The notes: a model not told the origin generated them from the letters alone. DNA of 46,156 nt from CAYQFQ01 sp964416925 (GCA_964416925.1 CAYQFQ010000002.1:1-46156), one strand, 5' to 3'. Numbered from the stretch's first letter, positions 23,214 to 31,743 are shown. A program made the numbers and translations.

Positions 23214-23489
23214 ATGGCACATAAAAAAGCAGTAGGTTCCACCAGAAACGGTAGAGATTCAGGTCCAAGATACCTTGGCGTGAAAGTAAACCACGGTGCA
23301 ACTATAAAAGTTGGACAAGTAATACTTAGACAAAAAGGCACAGACACAATGGCCGGATTAAACGTAGGTAAAGGCAAAGACCACACATTGTTTGCTCTCA
23401 AAGATGGAAAGATTGAGTTTAAAACAAAGAGAAAACTCAACTTTGACTCAACCACCACGAGAAGAAACATTGTAAACGTTATTGCGTAG
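23214..23489 (+). CDS. rpmA: Ribosomal protein L27
   Basis: 91 residues, standard for bL27, whose N-terminal tail reaches the peptidyl transferase centre. It starts MAHKKAVGSTRNGRDSGPRYLGVK, with no N-terminal extension needing cleavage as found in Firmicutes, and contains the conserved GQVILRQKGT and HTLFAL segments. Usually next to rplU (L21), which is not seen here. Followed by a strong terminator. Confidence 0.96.
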   Translation: MAHKKAVGSTRNGRDSGPRYLGVKVNHGATIKVGQVILRQKGTDTMAGLNVGKGKDHTLFALKDGKIEFKTKRKLNFDSTTTRRNIVNVIA

Positions 23490-23515
23490 TCAACGAAAAG
23501 CTGAGAGATAATTTA

Positions 23516-23548
23516 AAACCGGCTTCCCTCTCGGGATGCCGGTTTTTG
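23516..23548 (+). terminator. Terminator of rpmA
   Basis: AAACCGGC (23516-23523) with GCCGGTTT (23538-23545), then TTG; strong GC stem. Confidence 0.88.
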
Positions 23549-23549
23549 T

Positions 23550-23578
23550 TTGACGTATTATCTCTTTGATGATATATT
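23550..23578 (+). promoter_or_regulatory. Promoter of the 90-residue hypothetical gene
   Basis: TTGACG (23550-23555), 17-nt spacer, TATATT (23573-23578); leader about 38 nt. Confidence 0.75.
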
Positions 23579-23622
23579 ATTTTTCGTAGATTCGTTCTCA
23601 ACATTTTAATAAAAAGGATTTT

Positions 23623-23895
23623 ATGCACCGATTAAAGCAGAAACCGAAAGTGACAGGTTCGGAACAAATGATGACACGTGCTCAAATGGAAAGCTTCAAA
23701 GATGCTTTCAATAACTCATACTTTGTTATTATCCACGCATATCGGCAACGTCAGCTTGGCAAAGGACCGAGCATGGCGTTCAAGGGAGAAAAGAATCCCC
23801 GCAAGGCCCTGATCCTTGCTATTAGACAGAAGGACAGTTTTTTTGCTCGTGCGACGATGGAGTTTTTCTTCCCGCACAACCACGTCAAATCATAG
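23623..23895 (+). CDS. Hypothetical basic protein, ORFan cassette
   Basis: 90 residues, rich in Lys, Arg, Met and Phe, no membrane segment. Middle part FKDAFNNSYFVIIHAYRQRQ looks helical. Shine-Dalgarno AAAGGA is 7 nt before the ATG, and the gene has its own promoter and a perfect terminator. No family recognised. Base composition is less AT-rich than rplI and rpmA on either side, and the layout is the same as at 28370, 31198 and 33583. Confidence 0.7.
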   Translation: MHRLKQKPKVTGSEQMMTRAQMESFKDAFNNSYFVIIHAYRQRQLGKGPSMAFKGEKNPRKALILAIRQKDSFFARATMEFFFPHNHVKS

Positions 23896-23906
23896 AAACC
23901 GAACGC

Positions 23907-23937
23907 AAAAAGACCGGAAGCAATTCCGGTCTTTTTT
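23907..23937. terminator. Bidirectional terminator
   Basis: AAAGACCGGAA (23909-23919) and TTCCGGTCTTT (23924-23934) with A-run before and T-run after; serves the gene at 23623 and rplI on the other strand. Confidence 0.9.
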
Positions 23938-23956
23938 ATATGCAAGAAGTAAATTA

Positions 23957-24400
23957 TTATAGTGACTTAATATCTAAAACTAGCAACTTTGTGTTATCCC
24001 CAATATTTATCTTTAGTTTACTCTCCCCTATTTCTTTAATTGGTTTTTCGAGCTCTAAAGAATCTGGCGGAAGTTCAAGTCCTGTTTGTTTTTTAAATAT
24101 TTCTAATATTTGTTCCTTATGGATTCCGGCAAACAAATGTCCTTTTTCATTTGTCTTACCAGTTATTGTAAGTCTTCCACCATTGAGCTTAGAAACTGCC
24201 TTTTCAAAAGCTTCCACGAAGACCTTTTTCTCTGTTAGACTAACAGCTTTCTTACTTTCTACCATCTTAAGGTTTCCAGCAGTTGCAGGCACGGCTTGTC
24301 CCGCAGGAATAAGAGCATTAAGGGCGAAACCGTCAGCAACATCTTTAATTTCATATCTCTTTCCAACCTTTCTTACATCTTTTAAAAGTATTATTTTCAC
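23957..24400 (-). CDS. rplI: Ribosomal protein L9
   Basis: 147 residues; full two-domain bL9. N-terminal MKIILLKDVRKVGKRYEIKDVADGFALNALIP with the usual GxxGDxxxVxDGYARNFLiP pattern, helical connector, then C-terminal KTNEKGHLFAGIHKEQI. The start codon is GTG (24400). L9 is absent from some CPR groups such as Microgenomates, as known from published surveys, so its presence fits a Parcubacteria-like origin. It stands alone, not in an rpsF-ssb-rpsR operon. Confidence 0.93.
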   Translation of the reverse strand: MKIILLKDVRKVGKRYEIKDVADGFALNALIPAGQAVPATAGNLKMVESKKAVSLTEKKVFVEAFEKAVSKLNGGRLTITGKTNEKGHLFAGIHKEQILEIFKKQTGLELPPDSLELEKPIKEIGESKLKINIGDNTKLLVLDIKSL

Positions 24401-24486
24401 CCCAGTTAAATAGTTAATTTAATAAAATACATCTGACCTTTGTTACTTAATTATACATCGTTTGCTTCTCTTTCAATTATATCTTG

Positions 24487-24514
24487 ATTTAACGGGGCAA
24501 GTCCCCAGTTAAAT
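24487..24514. repeat. Hairpin with related partial copies nearby
   Basis: ATTTAACGGGG (24487-24497) and CCCCAGTTAAAT (24503-24514) form a stem with one bulge. The right arm recurs exactly at 24400-24411, and the left arm as ATTTAACGGGACAAGT at 24589-24604. The spacing suggests a small local repeat family between rplI and the S41 protease. Confidence 0.55.
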
Positions 24515-24625
24515 ATTAGTCTAATAATTCCTTATCCACATACCGTTACTGTACTCATTCAATTTTTACATAATCTAATATTGATATGATTTAACGGGAC
24601 AAGTATATCCTATATTAGAGTATTT

Positions 24626-25858
24626 TTATAAAGTATTCAACACCTCTATTGCTTTATCAAGCTGAGGATCCCTCCCCGCTGCAACGTCTTTATCAGTTAG
24701 CTTTACCTCGTAATCAGGCTTAAGACCATTTTCAGAAATAGAATTTCCTAGTGGTGTAAGCCATCGAGCAATAGTAACCTTGAGTGAAGCACCACCATCA
24801 AGCTTTATGACCTCCTGAACAGAACCCTTACCAAACGTCTTTGTTCCAACGAGTTTAGCCTTACCTTGCTCTTTTAATGCACCCGCAAGTATTTCAGACG
24901 CAGAAGCAGATCCTTCATTTACTAGTACCACCATTTTTAAATTATCATTGAATATGTCATAACCCTTACTTCTGTATACTGTTTCTTCCTTCCCGCCACC
25001 AAAATCTTCTCTAACAATTGTTTTACCTAAAGGCAAAAACCAACTTGCAATATCCACAGAGGCTTCCAAGTATCCACCAGGATTTCCCCTTAAATCCAAA
25101 ACAAGTTTATTCTTACCTGAATCTATAAATTCTTTTAGCGCCGCTTTAAAATATTCAGTTGAAGGAGCATAAAAATTATATAGACTTAAGACAAAGGCAT
25201 CACCTAATATTTTTGTTTCTGTCGTGGGTATATCAATCTTTGCTCTTATTAAAGTTATCTCCAGGGTCTTATTTGTTTTTTCTCTATATATTTTTAGATC
25301 AACAGATGTCCCTGCCGTTCCGCGAATCAATTTTACGGCCTTATCAGTTGACATACCCTCGGTCGAAGTACCACTAATAGAGAGAATTTTATCACCAGAT
25401 TGCATACCTGCTTTATATGCTGGGGTGCCTTTGAGTGGTGAGACAACTGTGACTACTCCATCTCTGATTCCCAACTCCATTCCTACCCCTTCAAAAGTTC
25501 CACTTACATCACCATCAAAAATCTTTGCTTCTTCGGGTGGCATAAATACAGTATAAGGATCACCGTATGAAGCAGTAAGCCCCTCTATCGCACCCCAAAG
25601 TTTTTCATCATCTGAAATCAGCGTCTTGTTTTTTGCCGGAACAAATTTATTCTCAAGGATATTCCACGTCGTCCAAAAATTATTCATATCCACCTTAACC
25701 GCAGACTGGGCTTCATTGTTTTGAATATTAAATATTGCTTTTTTTGATGATGCAGATTCCTGGCCTAGACCAAGACCGACAAAGAATGCAAATATTACTA
25801 CAACTCCAGTTACAATCAGTACTCGATATTTCTTAAAAAAAAATATGTATTTATTCAT
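24626..25858 (-). CDS. S41 C-terminal processing protease (CtpA-like)
   Basis: 410 residues. N-terminal membrane anchor (about 12-32), helical region, PDZ domain about 113-200 (GVVTVVSPLKGTPAYKAGMQSGD), and tail-specific protease domain with KLVLDLRGNPGG 251-262, GSASASE 316-322 carrying the nucleophile, and TFGKGSVQE 341-349 with the catalytic Lys. It would degrade or trim proteins outside the membrane from their C-termini. Separate transcript. Confidence 0.93.
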   Translation of the reverse strand: MNKYIFFFKKYRVLIVTGVVVIFAFFVGLGLGQESASSKKAIFNIQNNEAQSAVKVDMNNFWTTWNILENKFVPAKNKTLISDDEKLWGAIEGLTASYGDPYTVFMPPEEAKIFDGDVSGTFEGVGMELGIRDGVVTVVSPLKGTPAYKAGMQSGDKILSISGTSTEGMSTDKAVKLIRGTAGTSVDLKIYREKTNKTLEITLIRAKIDIPTTETKILGDAFVLSLYNFYAPSTEYFKAALKEFIDSGKNKLVLDLRGNPGGYLEASVDIASWFLPLGKTIVREDFGGGKEETVYRSKGYDIFNDNLKMVVLVNEGSASASEILAGALKEQGKAKLVGTKTFGKGSVQEVIKLDGGASLKVTIARWLTPLGNSISENGLKPDYEVKLTDKDVAAGRDPQLDKAIEVLNTL

Positions 25859-25977
25859 ATATTAGTTGCCCAATTATCTCACCTTTTACAATTTTGGTCT
25901 AGCCAAAGTTTAATCTTAAATTAAAATATATAGTGCACTATTCAAATAGATAGACTTATAGTAAAATAATAGGCAAC

Positions 25978-26895
25978 ATGATAAAAGAAAATAAAAATAA
26001 AAAGATAACTTGGGTGGATCTTGAGAATCCCACATCGGATGAACTTAGAGACATTATGGATAGATATGATCTTGACCCTGGAATGACAAAGGACTTAGCA
26101 CTCACTACTTTCAAAGAAAGAGCACTTTCAAAAGACGGTAAAATCTATGCGGTGTTTCACTTCCCTGCTCTTAGACATTCACACAGAGATGGTATCAAAC
26201 AAGAAATTGATTTTATAATTGGTAAGAATTTTATAATTACAAACAGATACGAACAAATTGACGCCATTGATACTTTTGAGAAGTTTTTTGAAGTAAACAC
26301 AACCCTTGATAGAGAGATAATGGAAGACCATGGTGGCTTTGTTATGTACTATATATTGAAGGAACTTTACAGATCAGTTTCTAATGAACTGGATTCAATT
26401 AATGATGAGCTTTCGTATGTTGAGAAAGAGATTTTTAGAGGCAAAGAGAAACAGATGGTTTCAAAAATATCAAAAATAAGCAGAGACCTATTGAATATTC
26501 AACACACGATGAGTGGGCATGGTGATATTTTAGAAAAGATAATTGCTATGGGTGCACAAAATCTTGAAGATGAGAATTTTGTTTACGACATAAGAAAAAT
26601 CAAAAACGAAAGCGACAGAATAATGAGATATCTCACAGATTCGATGGATTTCCTTTCAGAGCTCAGAGAAACCAATAATTCTCTGCTTTCAACAAAGCAA
26701 AATGAAATAATGAAAATTCTTACAATTTTGGCTTTCATGGTTTTACCATTCTCCATTATTACTGGTTTTTTCCAGATGAATACCATAAACACTCCACTCA
26801 TAGGACGTACAAATGATTGGTACATTGTTATAACAACTGAACTTATTGCTGTTGTGATTCTCTTTATTATCGCCCGAACTAAAAAATGGTTTTAG
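25978..26895 (+). CDS. corA: CorA-like Mg2+ transporter with altered GMN motif
   Basis: 305 residues, pentameric Mg/Co channel family. Large N-terminal cytosolic domain with a long helix (SVSNELDSINDELSYVEKEIF), then two C-terminal membrane segments (about 245-262 and 277-299) ending in the basic KKWF. The selectivity motif between them, normally (Y/F)GMN, reads FFQMN here, so the Gly is replaced by Gln. The rest fits, so it is a member of the family, but ion selectivity may differ. cysS starts 17 nt later. Confidence 0.85.
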   Translation: MIKENKNKKITWVDLENPTSDELRDIMDRYDLDPGMTKDLALTTFKERALSKDGKIYAVFHFPALRHSHRDGIKQEIDFIIGKNFIITNRYEQIDAIDTFEKFFEVNTTLDREIMEDHGGFVMYYILKELYRSVSNELDSINDELSYVEKEIFRGKEKQMVSKISKISRDLLNIQHTMSGHGDILEKIIAMGAQNLEDENFVYDIRKIKNESDRIMRYLTDSMDFLSELRETNNSLLSTKQNEIMKILTILAFMVLPFSIITGFFQMNTINTPLIGRTNDWYIVITTELIAVVILFIIARTKKWF

Positions 26896-26912
26896 AATCT
26901 TGAATAATCAGA

Positions 26913-28306
26913 ATGAAAAAGAACCCAGACATACATTTGTTTAATACCCTCTCTAGAAAAAAAGAGGTTTTTGTCCCAATTAAAGAAGAAGTCAGGATGT
27001 ACACGTGCGGACCTACAGTATACAACTTTGCACACATTGGAAATCTACGTACATATATTTTTGAAGACTTATTAAAAAGAGTTCTGTTTTATAATGGTTT
27101 AAATGTAAAACACGTAATGAACATTACTGATGTTGGCCACCTCACCGGAGATAGAGATATGGGGGAAGATAAAATGGAGAAGGAATCTAGAATTGAAGGT
27201 AAGTCTGCGTGGGATATTGCAGACTTTTATACTAAGGCTTTTTTTGAAGATGAAGATAGACTCAACATCATAAAAGCAGACATTATATGTAAAGCAACCG
27301 ACCATATTAAAGAGCAAATAGAAATGATTGAGGTTTTAGAAACGAAGGGTTTCACATATAAAACCTCAGATGGAATATATTTTGATACTTCAAAAGTTGA
27401 AGACTACTCGAAACTTTCACACCAAAACCTTGAAGCTCTCAAAGAAGGTGCCAGAATTGAAAAAAATGAAGAAAAGAAAAATGCCACAGACTTTGCTTTA
27501 TGGAAGTTCTCACCAAAAGAAGAAAAAAGACAAATGGAATGGCCATCACCGTGGGGTATTGGTTTTCCCGGTTGGCATATAGAATGTAGTGCTATGAGTG
27601 TCAAATATCTTGGCAGCCATTTTGATATACACGCAGGGGCCGTTGATTTCATCAATCTTCACCACAGTAACGAGTTGGCTCAAACAGAAGCAGCAACTGG
27701 AGTCAAACCTTGGGTTAACTTTTGGATGCATGGTGAATTTATGAACTTAGATAAGGGAAGAAAAATGTCAAAGAGTGCAGGTGATATTGTAACCATTACA
27801 AACACTTTTTTAGAAAAAGGAATGGATCCGCTTGTTCTTCGTTTTGCATGTTTAAATACACACTACAGAAAAGCTATAGAATGGAACGACGACATCGCTG
27901 TGTCATCCTCACATTCTTTTGAAATATTAATTCAATATTTNNNNNNNNNNAAGTTGGTGAAGTTAATCTAGAATGGAAAGGTAAATTTATAACTGCTATA
28001 AATGATGACCTCAATATGCCACAAGCATTGGCTGTATTAAATGATCTGTTAAAGTCTGATCTGTCCCCCGCCGATAAATTTGCTACAGCGATAGATTTTG
28101 ATAAAGTGTTTGGATTGAAATTTGCTTCATTAAAAAAGCAATCAGAAACTGAAACACCCGATGAAATTCTTAAACTTATCCAAGAGAGAAAAACAGCTCG
28201 AGAAAATAAAGATTGGAAAAAGGCTGACCAAATCAGAGATGAGATAAAAGCTTTAGGATTTGAGATAAAAGACTCTGGAGAGGAAACTATTGCATCTAGG
28301 ATTTAA
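26913..28306 (+). CDS. cysS: Cysteinyl-tRNA synthetase, interrupted by an assembly gap
   Basis: About 464 residues in two pieces. Charges tRNA-Cys. TCGPTVYNFAHIGN 31-44 contains the first zinc Cys and HIGH; the other zinc ligands are in WHIECSAMS and the HHSNELAQ segment; KMSKS near 284. After the gap the frame VGEVNLEWKGKFITAINDDLNMPQALAVL continues the DALR anticodon-binding domain, ending in the usual RIRDEIKALGFEIKD-like sequence. The 10-N gap (27941-27950) shifts the frame only by its nominal length; true length must be 2 modulo 3. Confidence 0.94.
27941..27950. other. Assembly gap (10 N) inside cysS
   Basis: Placeholder gap; both flanks are coding for one protein in different nominal frames. 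Confidence 0.95.
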
Positions 28307-28317
28307 TTTGCATAAAA

Positions 28318-28350
28318 ATGGCCCCCGCTGCTTTAGCGGGGGCCCTTTTG
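28318..28350. terminator. Strong bidirectional terminator after cysS
   Basis: GGCCCCCGCT (28320-28329) with AGCGGGGGCC (28335-28344), then CTTTTG on the plus strand and ATTTTTATG on the minus strand. Confidence 0.92.
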
Positions 28351-28369
28351 TTTCCTTTCAACTTGCTTT

Positions 28370-28834
28370 TTAACTCGGGAAAAACTCGTAGTAATCATCA
28401 TCACACAACACCTTCCTCGCCGACACCCTTATTTCTTTCTCCATCGTAGGCATATATCTGATAAGTATGAAATAAGAGTTCAGGAGATATTGCAAAGACA
28501 GACGGGAAACCTTAAGGTGATGATACCTTTCCGGACATTCTTCCCCGAAACAAGAGAGGATCATCAAGGAGACTTTCTTTCTCGTGTCGAATGGATACTT
28601 CTCGTCTGCAATAATCTCGAACAATTCCTCGATTGATTTTGCTGAAATGAACAGCCATCCAAGAGAAATGTCCGAGGTGTCGGCATCCAATTCTTCTAGC
28701 GCAAGGTCCTCTTTCTGTTGTTTGAAAAATGCTTTTTGACCCAATATCGCCCAAGAATCCCGACACTCTTTGTCGAGTGCCAATCTCTTAAATATACGAC
28801 AAATAAACCCCATAAACTTAGACCAACGATTCAT
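28370..28834 (-). CDS. Hypothetical protein, ORFan cassette
   Basis: 154 residues, helical, no membrane segment. Notable acidic patch ALEELDADTSDIS and a C-terminal CDDDYYEFF. Shine-Dalgarno GGGAGGG is 5 nt before the ATG. No family recognised. It shares the bidirectional terminator with cysS and is transcribed away from dnaB. Composition is less AT-rich than the flanking core genes. Confidence 0.7.
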   Translation of the reverse strand: MNRWSKFMGFICRIFKRLALDKECRDSWAILGQKAFFKQQKEDLALEELDADTSDISLGWLFISAKSIEELFEIIADEKYPFDTRKKVSLMILSCFGEECPERYHHLKVSRLSLQYLLNSYFILIRYMPTMEKEIRVSARKVLCDDDYYEFFPS

Positions 28835-28996
28835 CTCATACCCTCCCTGTTTTTTGCTTAACTTAAAAGATCAAACTCGACAATACTTTACCATAAATTA
28901 TACCAAGGCGCAATATTATGTGATAAAAAATATTCTCCACAAATTAAACACATTTTATCCGGAAACGCATCATTGCTTCTAATTTTAATACCATGT

Positions 28997-29002
28997 TAAA
29001 AT
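28997..29002 (+). promoter_or_regulatory. -10 box TAAAAT deciding the dnaB start
   Basis: TAAAAT followed by GTCATTA (7 nt) and ATG 29010; an ATG at 29001 overlaps the box. Confidence 0.5.
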
Positions 29003-29009
29003 GTCATTA

Positions 29010-30380
29010 ATGAATGAGATAAAAAAAACAAATATTCGTATTCCCCCACAAAACGTTGAGTCTGAAAAAGCACTACTTGGTTCTATTATGCTTAGACCTG
29101 AATCACTTTCTGAGATAATGGATATTATAAGACCCGAAGCTTTCTATTCAGAAAAACACAAAATAGTTTTCGTCTCAATGACGGAGCTTTACAATAGACA
29201 CGAACCTATCGACATGCTCACTGTATCCGCAAGACTCAAAGAAACGGGCGAACTTGATCGTATTGGAGGACTTAGCTACCTTACGGAAATTGTTAACGTC
29301 GTTCCCTCTTCATCAAACGTCGAACACTATGCTCAAATAGTAAACAAGAAACATGTTATGCGCAGGCTCATTGAGGCTGCAGAACACGTATCCTCTCTTG
29401 GATATGAAGAAGCTGAAGAACTTGAATACATCCTTGATAAAGCAGAAAAGAAAATTTACGAAGTTACAAATACCACCGGTAGTGGAAAATACACTGAAAT
29501 TGGAGCTGCACTTGCTGAGGCAATGGAGAGGCTTGATAGACTACACAAGACAAAAGGAGAACTTCGTGGGGTTCCAACTGGCTTTAAAGATTTAGACCTT
29601 AAACTTTCTGGTTTTCAAAAGTCTGACCTTATCATTCTAGCGGCAAGACCTTCTGTTGGTAAAACTTCTCTAGCCTTAGACATTGCCCGTAAAGCCGCAG
29701 TTGACCATAATATTCCCGTAGCAATATTTTCTCTTGAAATGAGCACACAGCAACTCGTTGATAGAATGCTCGCTGCTCAGTCAAAAGTTGATGCTTGGAA
29801 AATGCGAACTGGAAACCTAACTCTCGATAAAGAGTTTGAACTTATCCGTGATTCACTTGAGATATTTGCAAAAGCCCCAATCTACATAGATGATCAACCC
29901 GCAAATAACATTATGAAGATGCGTTCTGTTGTTAGAAGATTGAAGCACGAAAAACAACTTGGTCTTGTTATTGTGGACTACTTACAGCTTATGGCACCAG
30001 TTCAAAGTAAAAATAATGACAACGTAGTTCAGCAAATCACAGAAATTTCCAGATCATTAAAACAACTAGCCCGTGAGTTTGATGTGCCAGTCATAGCACT
30101 CTCACAGCTTTCTCGTGCAGTTGAACAACGTGGAGGAAAACCAAGACTTTCAGACTTGAGAGATTCTGGATCTATTGAGCAAGACGCAGACGTGGTTATG
30201 TTTATTCATAGGGAAAAGGATGAAAGTGGTACTGAATCAAAATCTATGGATACAGAAATACTTATTGAGAAGCACAGAAATGGTCCTACCGGTAGCGTGA
30301 AGCTTAGATTTGATAGTAGTAAATCTTCTTTCCTTGATGTTGATACACACCATGAATTTGGAGATTTTGCAGGACACTAG
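29010..30380 (+). CDS. dnaB: Replicative DNA helicase
   Basis: 456 residues. Hexameric 5'-3' helicase at the replication fork. N-terminal domain (PPQNVESEKALLGSIML onwards), linker, and RecA-like domain with Walker A ARPSVGKTS at about 211-219, Walker B LVIVDYLQLM, and the DnaB-specific DLRDSGSIEQDADVV and IEKHRNGPTG segments. Start 29010 is preferred over 29001 because of the -10 position. No intein. The stop codon is the first three bases of a REP-like repeat. Confidence 0.95.
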   Translation: MNEIKKTNIRIPPQNVESEKALLGSIMLRPESLSEIMDIIRPEAFYSEKHKIVFVSMTELYNRHEPIDMLTVSARLKETGELDRIGGLSYLTEIVNVVPSSSNVEHYAQIVNKKHVMRRLIEAAEHVSSLGYEEAEELEYILDKAEKKIYEVTNTTGSGKYTEIGAALAEAMERLDRLHKTKGELRGVPTGFKDLDLKLSGFQKSDLIILAARPSVGKTSLALDIARKAAVDHNIPVAIFSLEMSTQQLVDRMLAAQSKVDAWKMRTGNLTLDKEFELIRDSLEIFAKAPIYIDDQPANNIMKMRSVVRRLKHEKQLGLVIVDYLQLMAPVQSKNNDNVVQQITEISRSLKQLAREFDVPVIALSQLSRAVEQRGGKPRLSDLRDSGSIEQDADVVMFIHREKDESGTESKSMDTEILIEKHRNGPTGSVKLRFDSSKSSFLDVDTHHEFGDFAGH

Positions 30381-30419
30381 TCGCCTCTTCGGCGACCCGC
30401 CGAAGAGGCGGGTATAAGG
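30378..30419. repeat. REP-like palindromic repeat, copy 2
   Basis: Arms CGCCTCTTCGGCG and CGCCGAAGAGGCG, perfectly complementary around ACC, followed by GGTATAAGG. One base different from 9316-9357. Its first three bases are the dnaB stop. Confidence 0.88.
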
Positions 30420-30453
30420 GACTAGTATGAGAATGAGGAAGAAAATAAGACTC

Positions 30454-30531
30454 TGTCATTCCCGACTTGATCGGGAATCCAGATAATAAGACAAAAAACA
30501 ATTCTGGATCCCCGCCTACGCGAGGATGACA
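30454..30531. repeat. MITE-like repeat between dnaB and recR (78 bp)
   Basis: TGTCATTCCCGACTTGATCG at the left and its partner CCCGCCTACGCGAGGATGACA at the right (broken here as CCCGCCTACG plus CGAGGATGACA); inner pair ATCCAG/CTGGAT. Termini TGTCAT/ATGACA are inverted. The same kind of element (GTCATCCCCGCG..GCGGGGATCCAG) is widespread in bacteria. It ends 10 nt before the recR start. Confidence 0.8.
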
Positions 30532-30541
30532 AAGAAAAAAA

Positions 30542-31159
30542 ATGGACCCAGTAAATAAACTCATAAAAATATTTAGCGATTTTCCAGGAATTGGACCGAA
30601 GCAAGCAAGACGCTTTGTGTATTTTTTACTTACAAGACACTCGGGATATATTGATGAGTTAAAAAACTTGATGTCTGAATTAAAAAAAGAGATTTCAGTT
30701 TGTCCAGAATGTTTTCGCTTTTTTCCAAAAACAAATTTGAAAGATCCCCTCTGCCCAATATGTGGAAATGAAGGAAGAGATGAAAAGTCACTAATGATAG
30801 TCAGTCGTGATGTAGATTTTGAGAATATCGAAAGAAGTAAATATTTTACGGGAAAGTATTTTATACTGGGTGGCTCAATACCTGTTTTAGATAAAAACCC
30901 AGAAGAGAGAGTCAGAATAAAAGAGATGCTTTCAAAGGTAGAAAGAGCCTCAAAAATAGGCCTCAAAGAGGTAATTTTAGGTCTAGACGCTAACACGGAG
31001 GGTGAATATACTGAACAATATATAAGAGAAAAACTCGCTCCCCTAGCTCAAAATTACAGTTTAAAGATTTCTGTACTTGGACGCGGACTTTCCACTGGAA
31101 CTGAACTTGAATATTCTGACTCAGATACGATAACGAATGCATTGAAAAATAGGAATTGA
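30542..31159 (+). CDS. recR: Recombination mediator RecR
   Basis: 205 residues, normal length. Loads RecA in the RecFOR pathway. Helix-hairpin-helix FPGIGPKQARRFVYFLL at 14-30, a Cys4 zinc finger (CPEC at 54-57 region and CPICG), Toprim domain SLMIVSRDVDFENIERS and LGLDANTEGEYT, and a C-terminal SVLGRGLSTGTELEY. The start is preceded by a dispersed repeat and no Shine-Dalgarno. Confidence 0.95.
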   Translation: MDPVNKLIKIFSDFPGIGPKQARRFVYFLLTRHSGYIDELKNLMSELKKEISVCPECFRFFPKTNLKDPLCPICGNEGRDEKSLMIVSRDVDFENIERSKYFTGKYFILGGSIPVLDKNPEERVRIKEMLSKVERASKIGLKEVILGLDANTEGEYTEQYIREKLAPLAQNYSLKISVLGRGLSTGTELEYSDSDTITNALKNRN

Positions 31160-31187
31160 AAAAAAGGAGACGCCGAAACGTCTCCTC
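31159..31187 (-). terminator. Terminator of the 115-residue hypothetical gene
   Basis: Minus strand GGAGACG-TTTCGG-CGTCTCC, then TTTTTTT. It touches the recR stop. Confidence 0.85.
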
Positions 31188-31197
31188 ACGTATAAAC

Positions 31198-31545
31198 TCA
31201 TGGACTCAATTTAACCAAAATGTGTGAAAAAGCAAATTTAAGATGAAGCAACATCCCCTCTCCGTCGGGGAACACAACAGCAACCGTCCTGTCCCCTGGA
31301 GATCCAACCCACATTTTATCAATAATCGGCTTAACCTGACGAAAGATCTCTCGTGCCTTTGGCTCGTTTGAGACCAAAGAAAATGGAACATGAATTAAAC
31401 ATCTATTCTGTTCGGTCGAAAAACAAGGTTGATTACCATCTGCTTTTCCAAGACCAACAGGAGTTAGAGCGTGTGTGTTGACCATTGGCCACTGTGGTAC
31501 TGTCCTTGTATCATCCCTTGCTAATGGTACGACTACTTTAGCCAT
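31198..31545 (-). CDS. Hypothetical protein, ORFan cassette
   Basis: 115 residues, mixed alpha/beta by composition, no membrane segment. Segments such as PQWPMVNTHALTPVGLG and GDRTVAVVFPDGEGMLLHL are not recognised. GGAAAGGA serves as Shine-Dalgarno 6 nt before the ATG; a TTGACT/TAATCT promoter lies upstream and a strong terminator downstream. Composition less AT-rich than recR. Confidence 0.7.
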   Translation of the reverse strand: MAKVVVPLARDDTRTVPQWPMVNTHALTPVGLGKADGNQPCFSTEQNRCLIHVPFSLVSNEPKAREIFRQVKPIIDKMWVGSPGDRTVAVVFPDGEGMLLHLKFAFSHILVKLSP

Positions 31546-31587
31546 AAATAATTCCTTTCCTCTGTTTTTTTGTATTACCTACTAATA

Positions 31588-31616
31588 AGATTAACAGATA
31601 AAATAGTCTCAGTCAA
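31588..31616 (-). promoter_or_regulatory. Promoter of the 115-residue hypothetical gene
   Basis: Minus strand TTGACT (31616-31611), 17-nt spacer, TAATCT (31593-31588). Confidence 0.75.
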
Positions 31617-31637
31617 TGTAAGGTATTTTAATATTAT

Positions 31638-31694
31638 CTATCTTACATTGAACACCGCCTTCACTGTCACCATTACATTTTTCTTTAGCGAGTT
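31638..31694 (-). pseudogene. 3' remnant of a second SIMPL (DUF541) gene
   Basis: Read on the minus strand, the end of this segment translates KKNVMVTVKAVFNVR then stop, against KKNVMVTVKAVFKVR then stop at the end of the intact SIMPL gene (32170-32913). The DNA differs at eight positions, nearly all at third codon positions, so the two copies diverged while coding. Upstream of the remnant the similarity stops where a half-copy of a dispersed repeat begins (31699), so the rest of the gene was probably lost or replaced there. Confidence 0.8.
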
Positions 31695-31698
31695 TTTT

Positions 31699-31729
31699 GT
31701 CATCCTCGCGCATGCGGGGATCCAGTTCT
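31699..31729. repeat. Half-copy of the dispersed repeat
   Basis: GTCATCCTCGCG..GCGGGGATCCAG matches the right half of the 30454-30531 element on the other strand apart from three bases. Its partner half is missing. Confidence 0.75.
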
Positions 31730-31743
31730 AAAAATAATTAATT

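Noticed and set aside
30304..30996. 230-residue open frame opposite dnaB end and recR
   Set aside because: It runs through two dispersed repeats and lies opposite the well-conserved recR; composition is that of an antisense frame.
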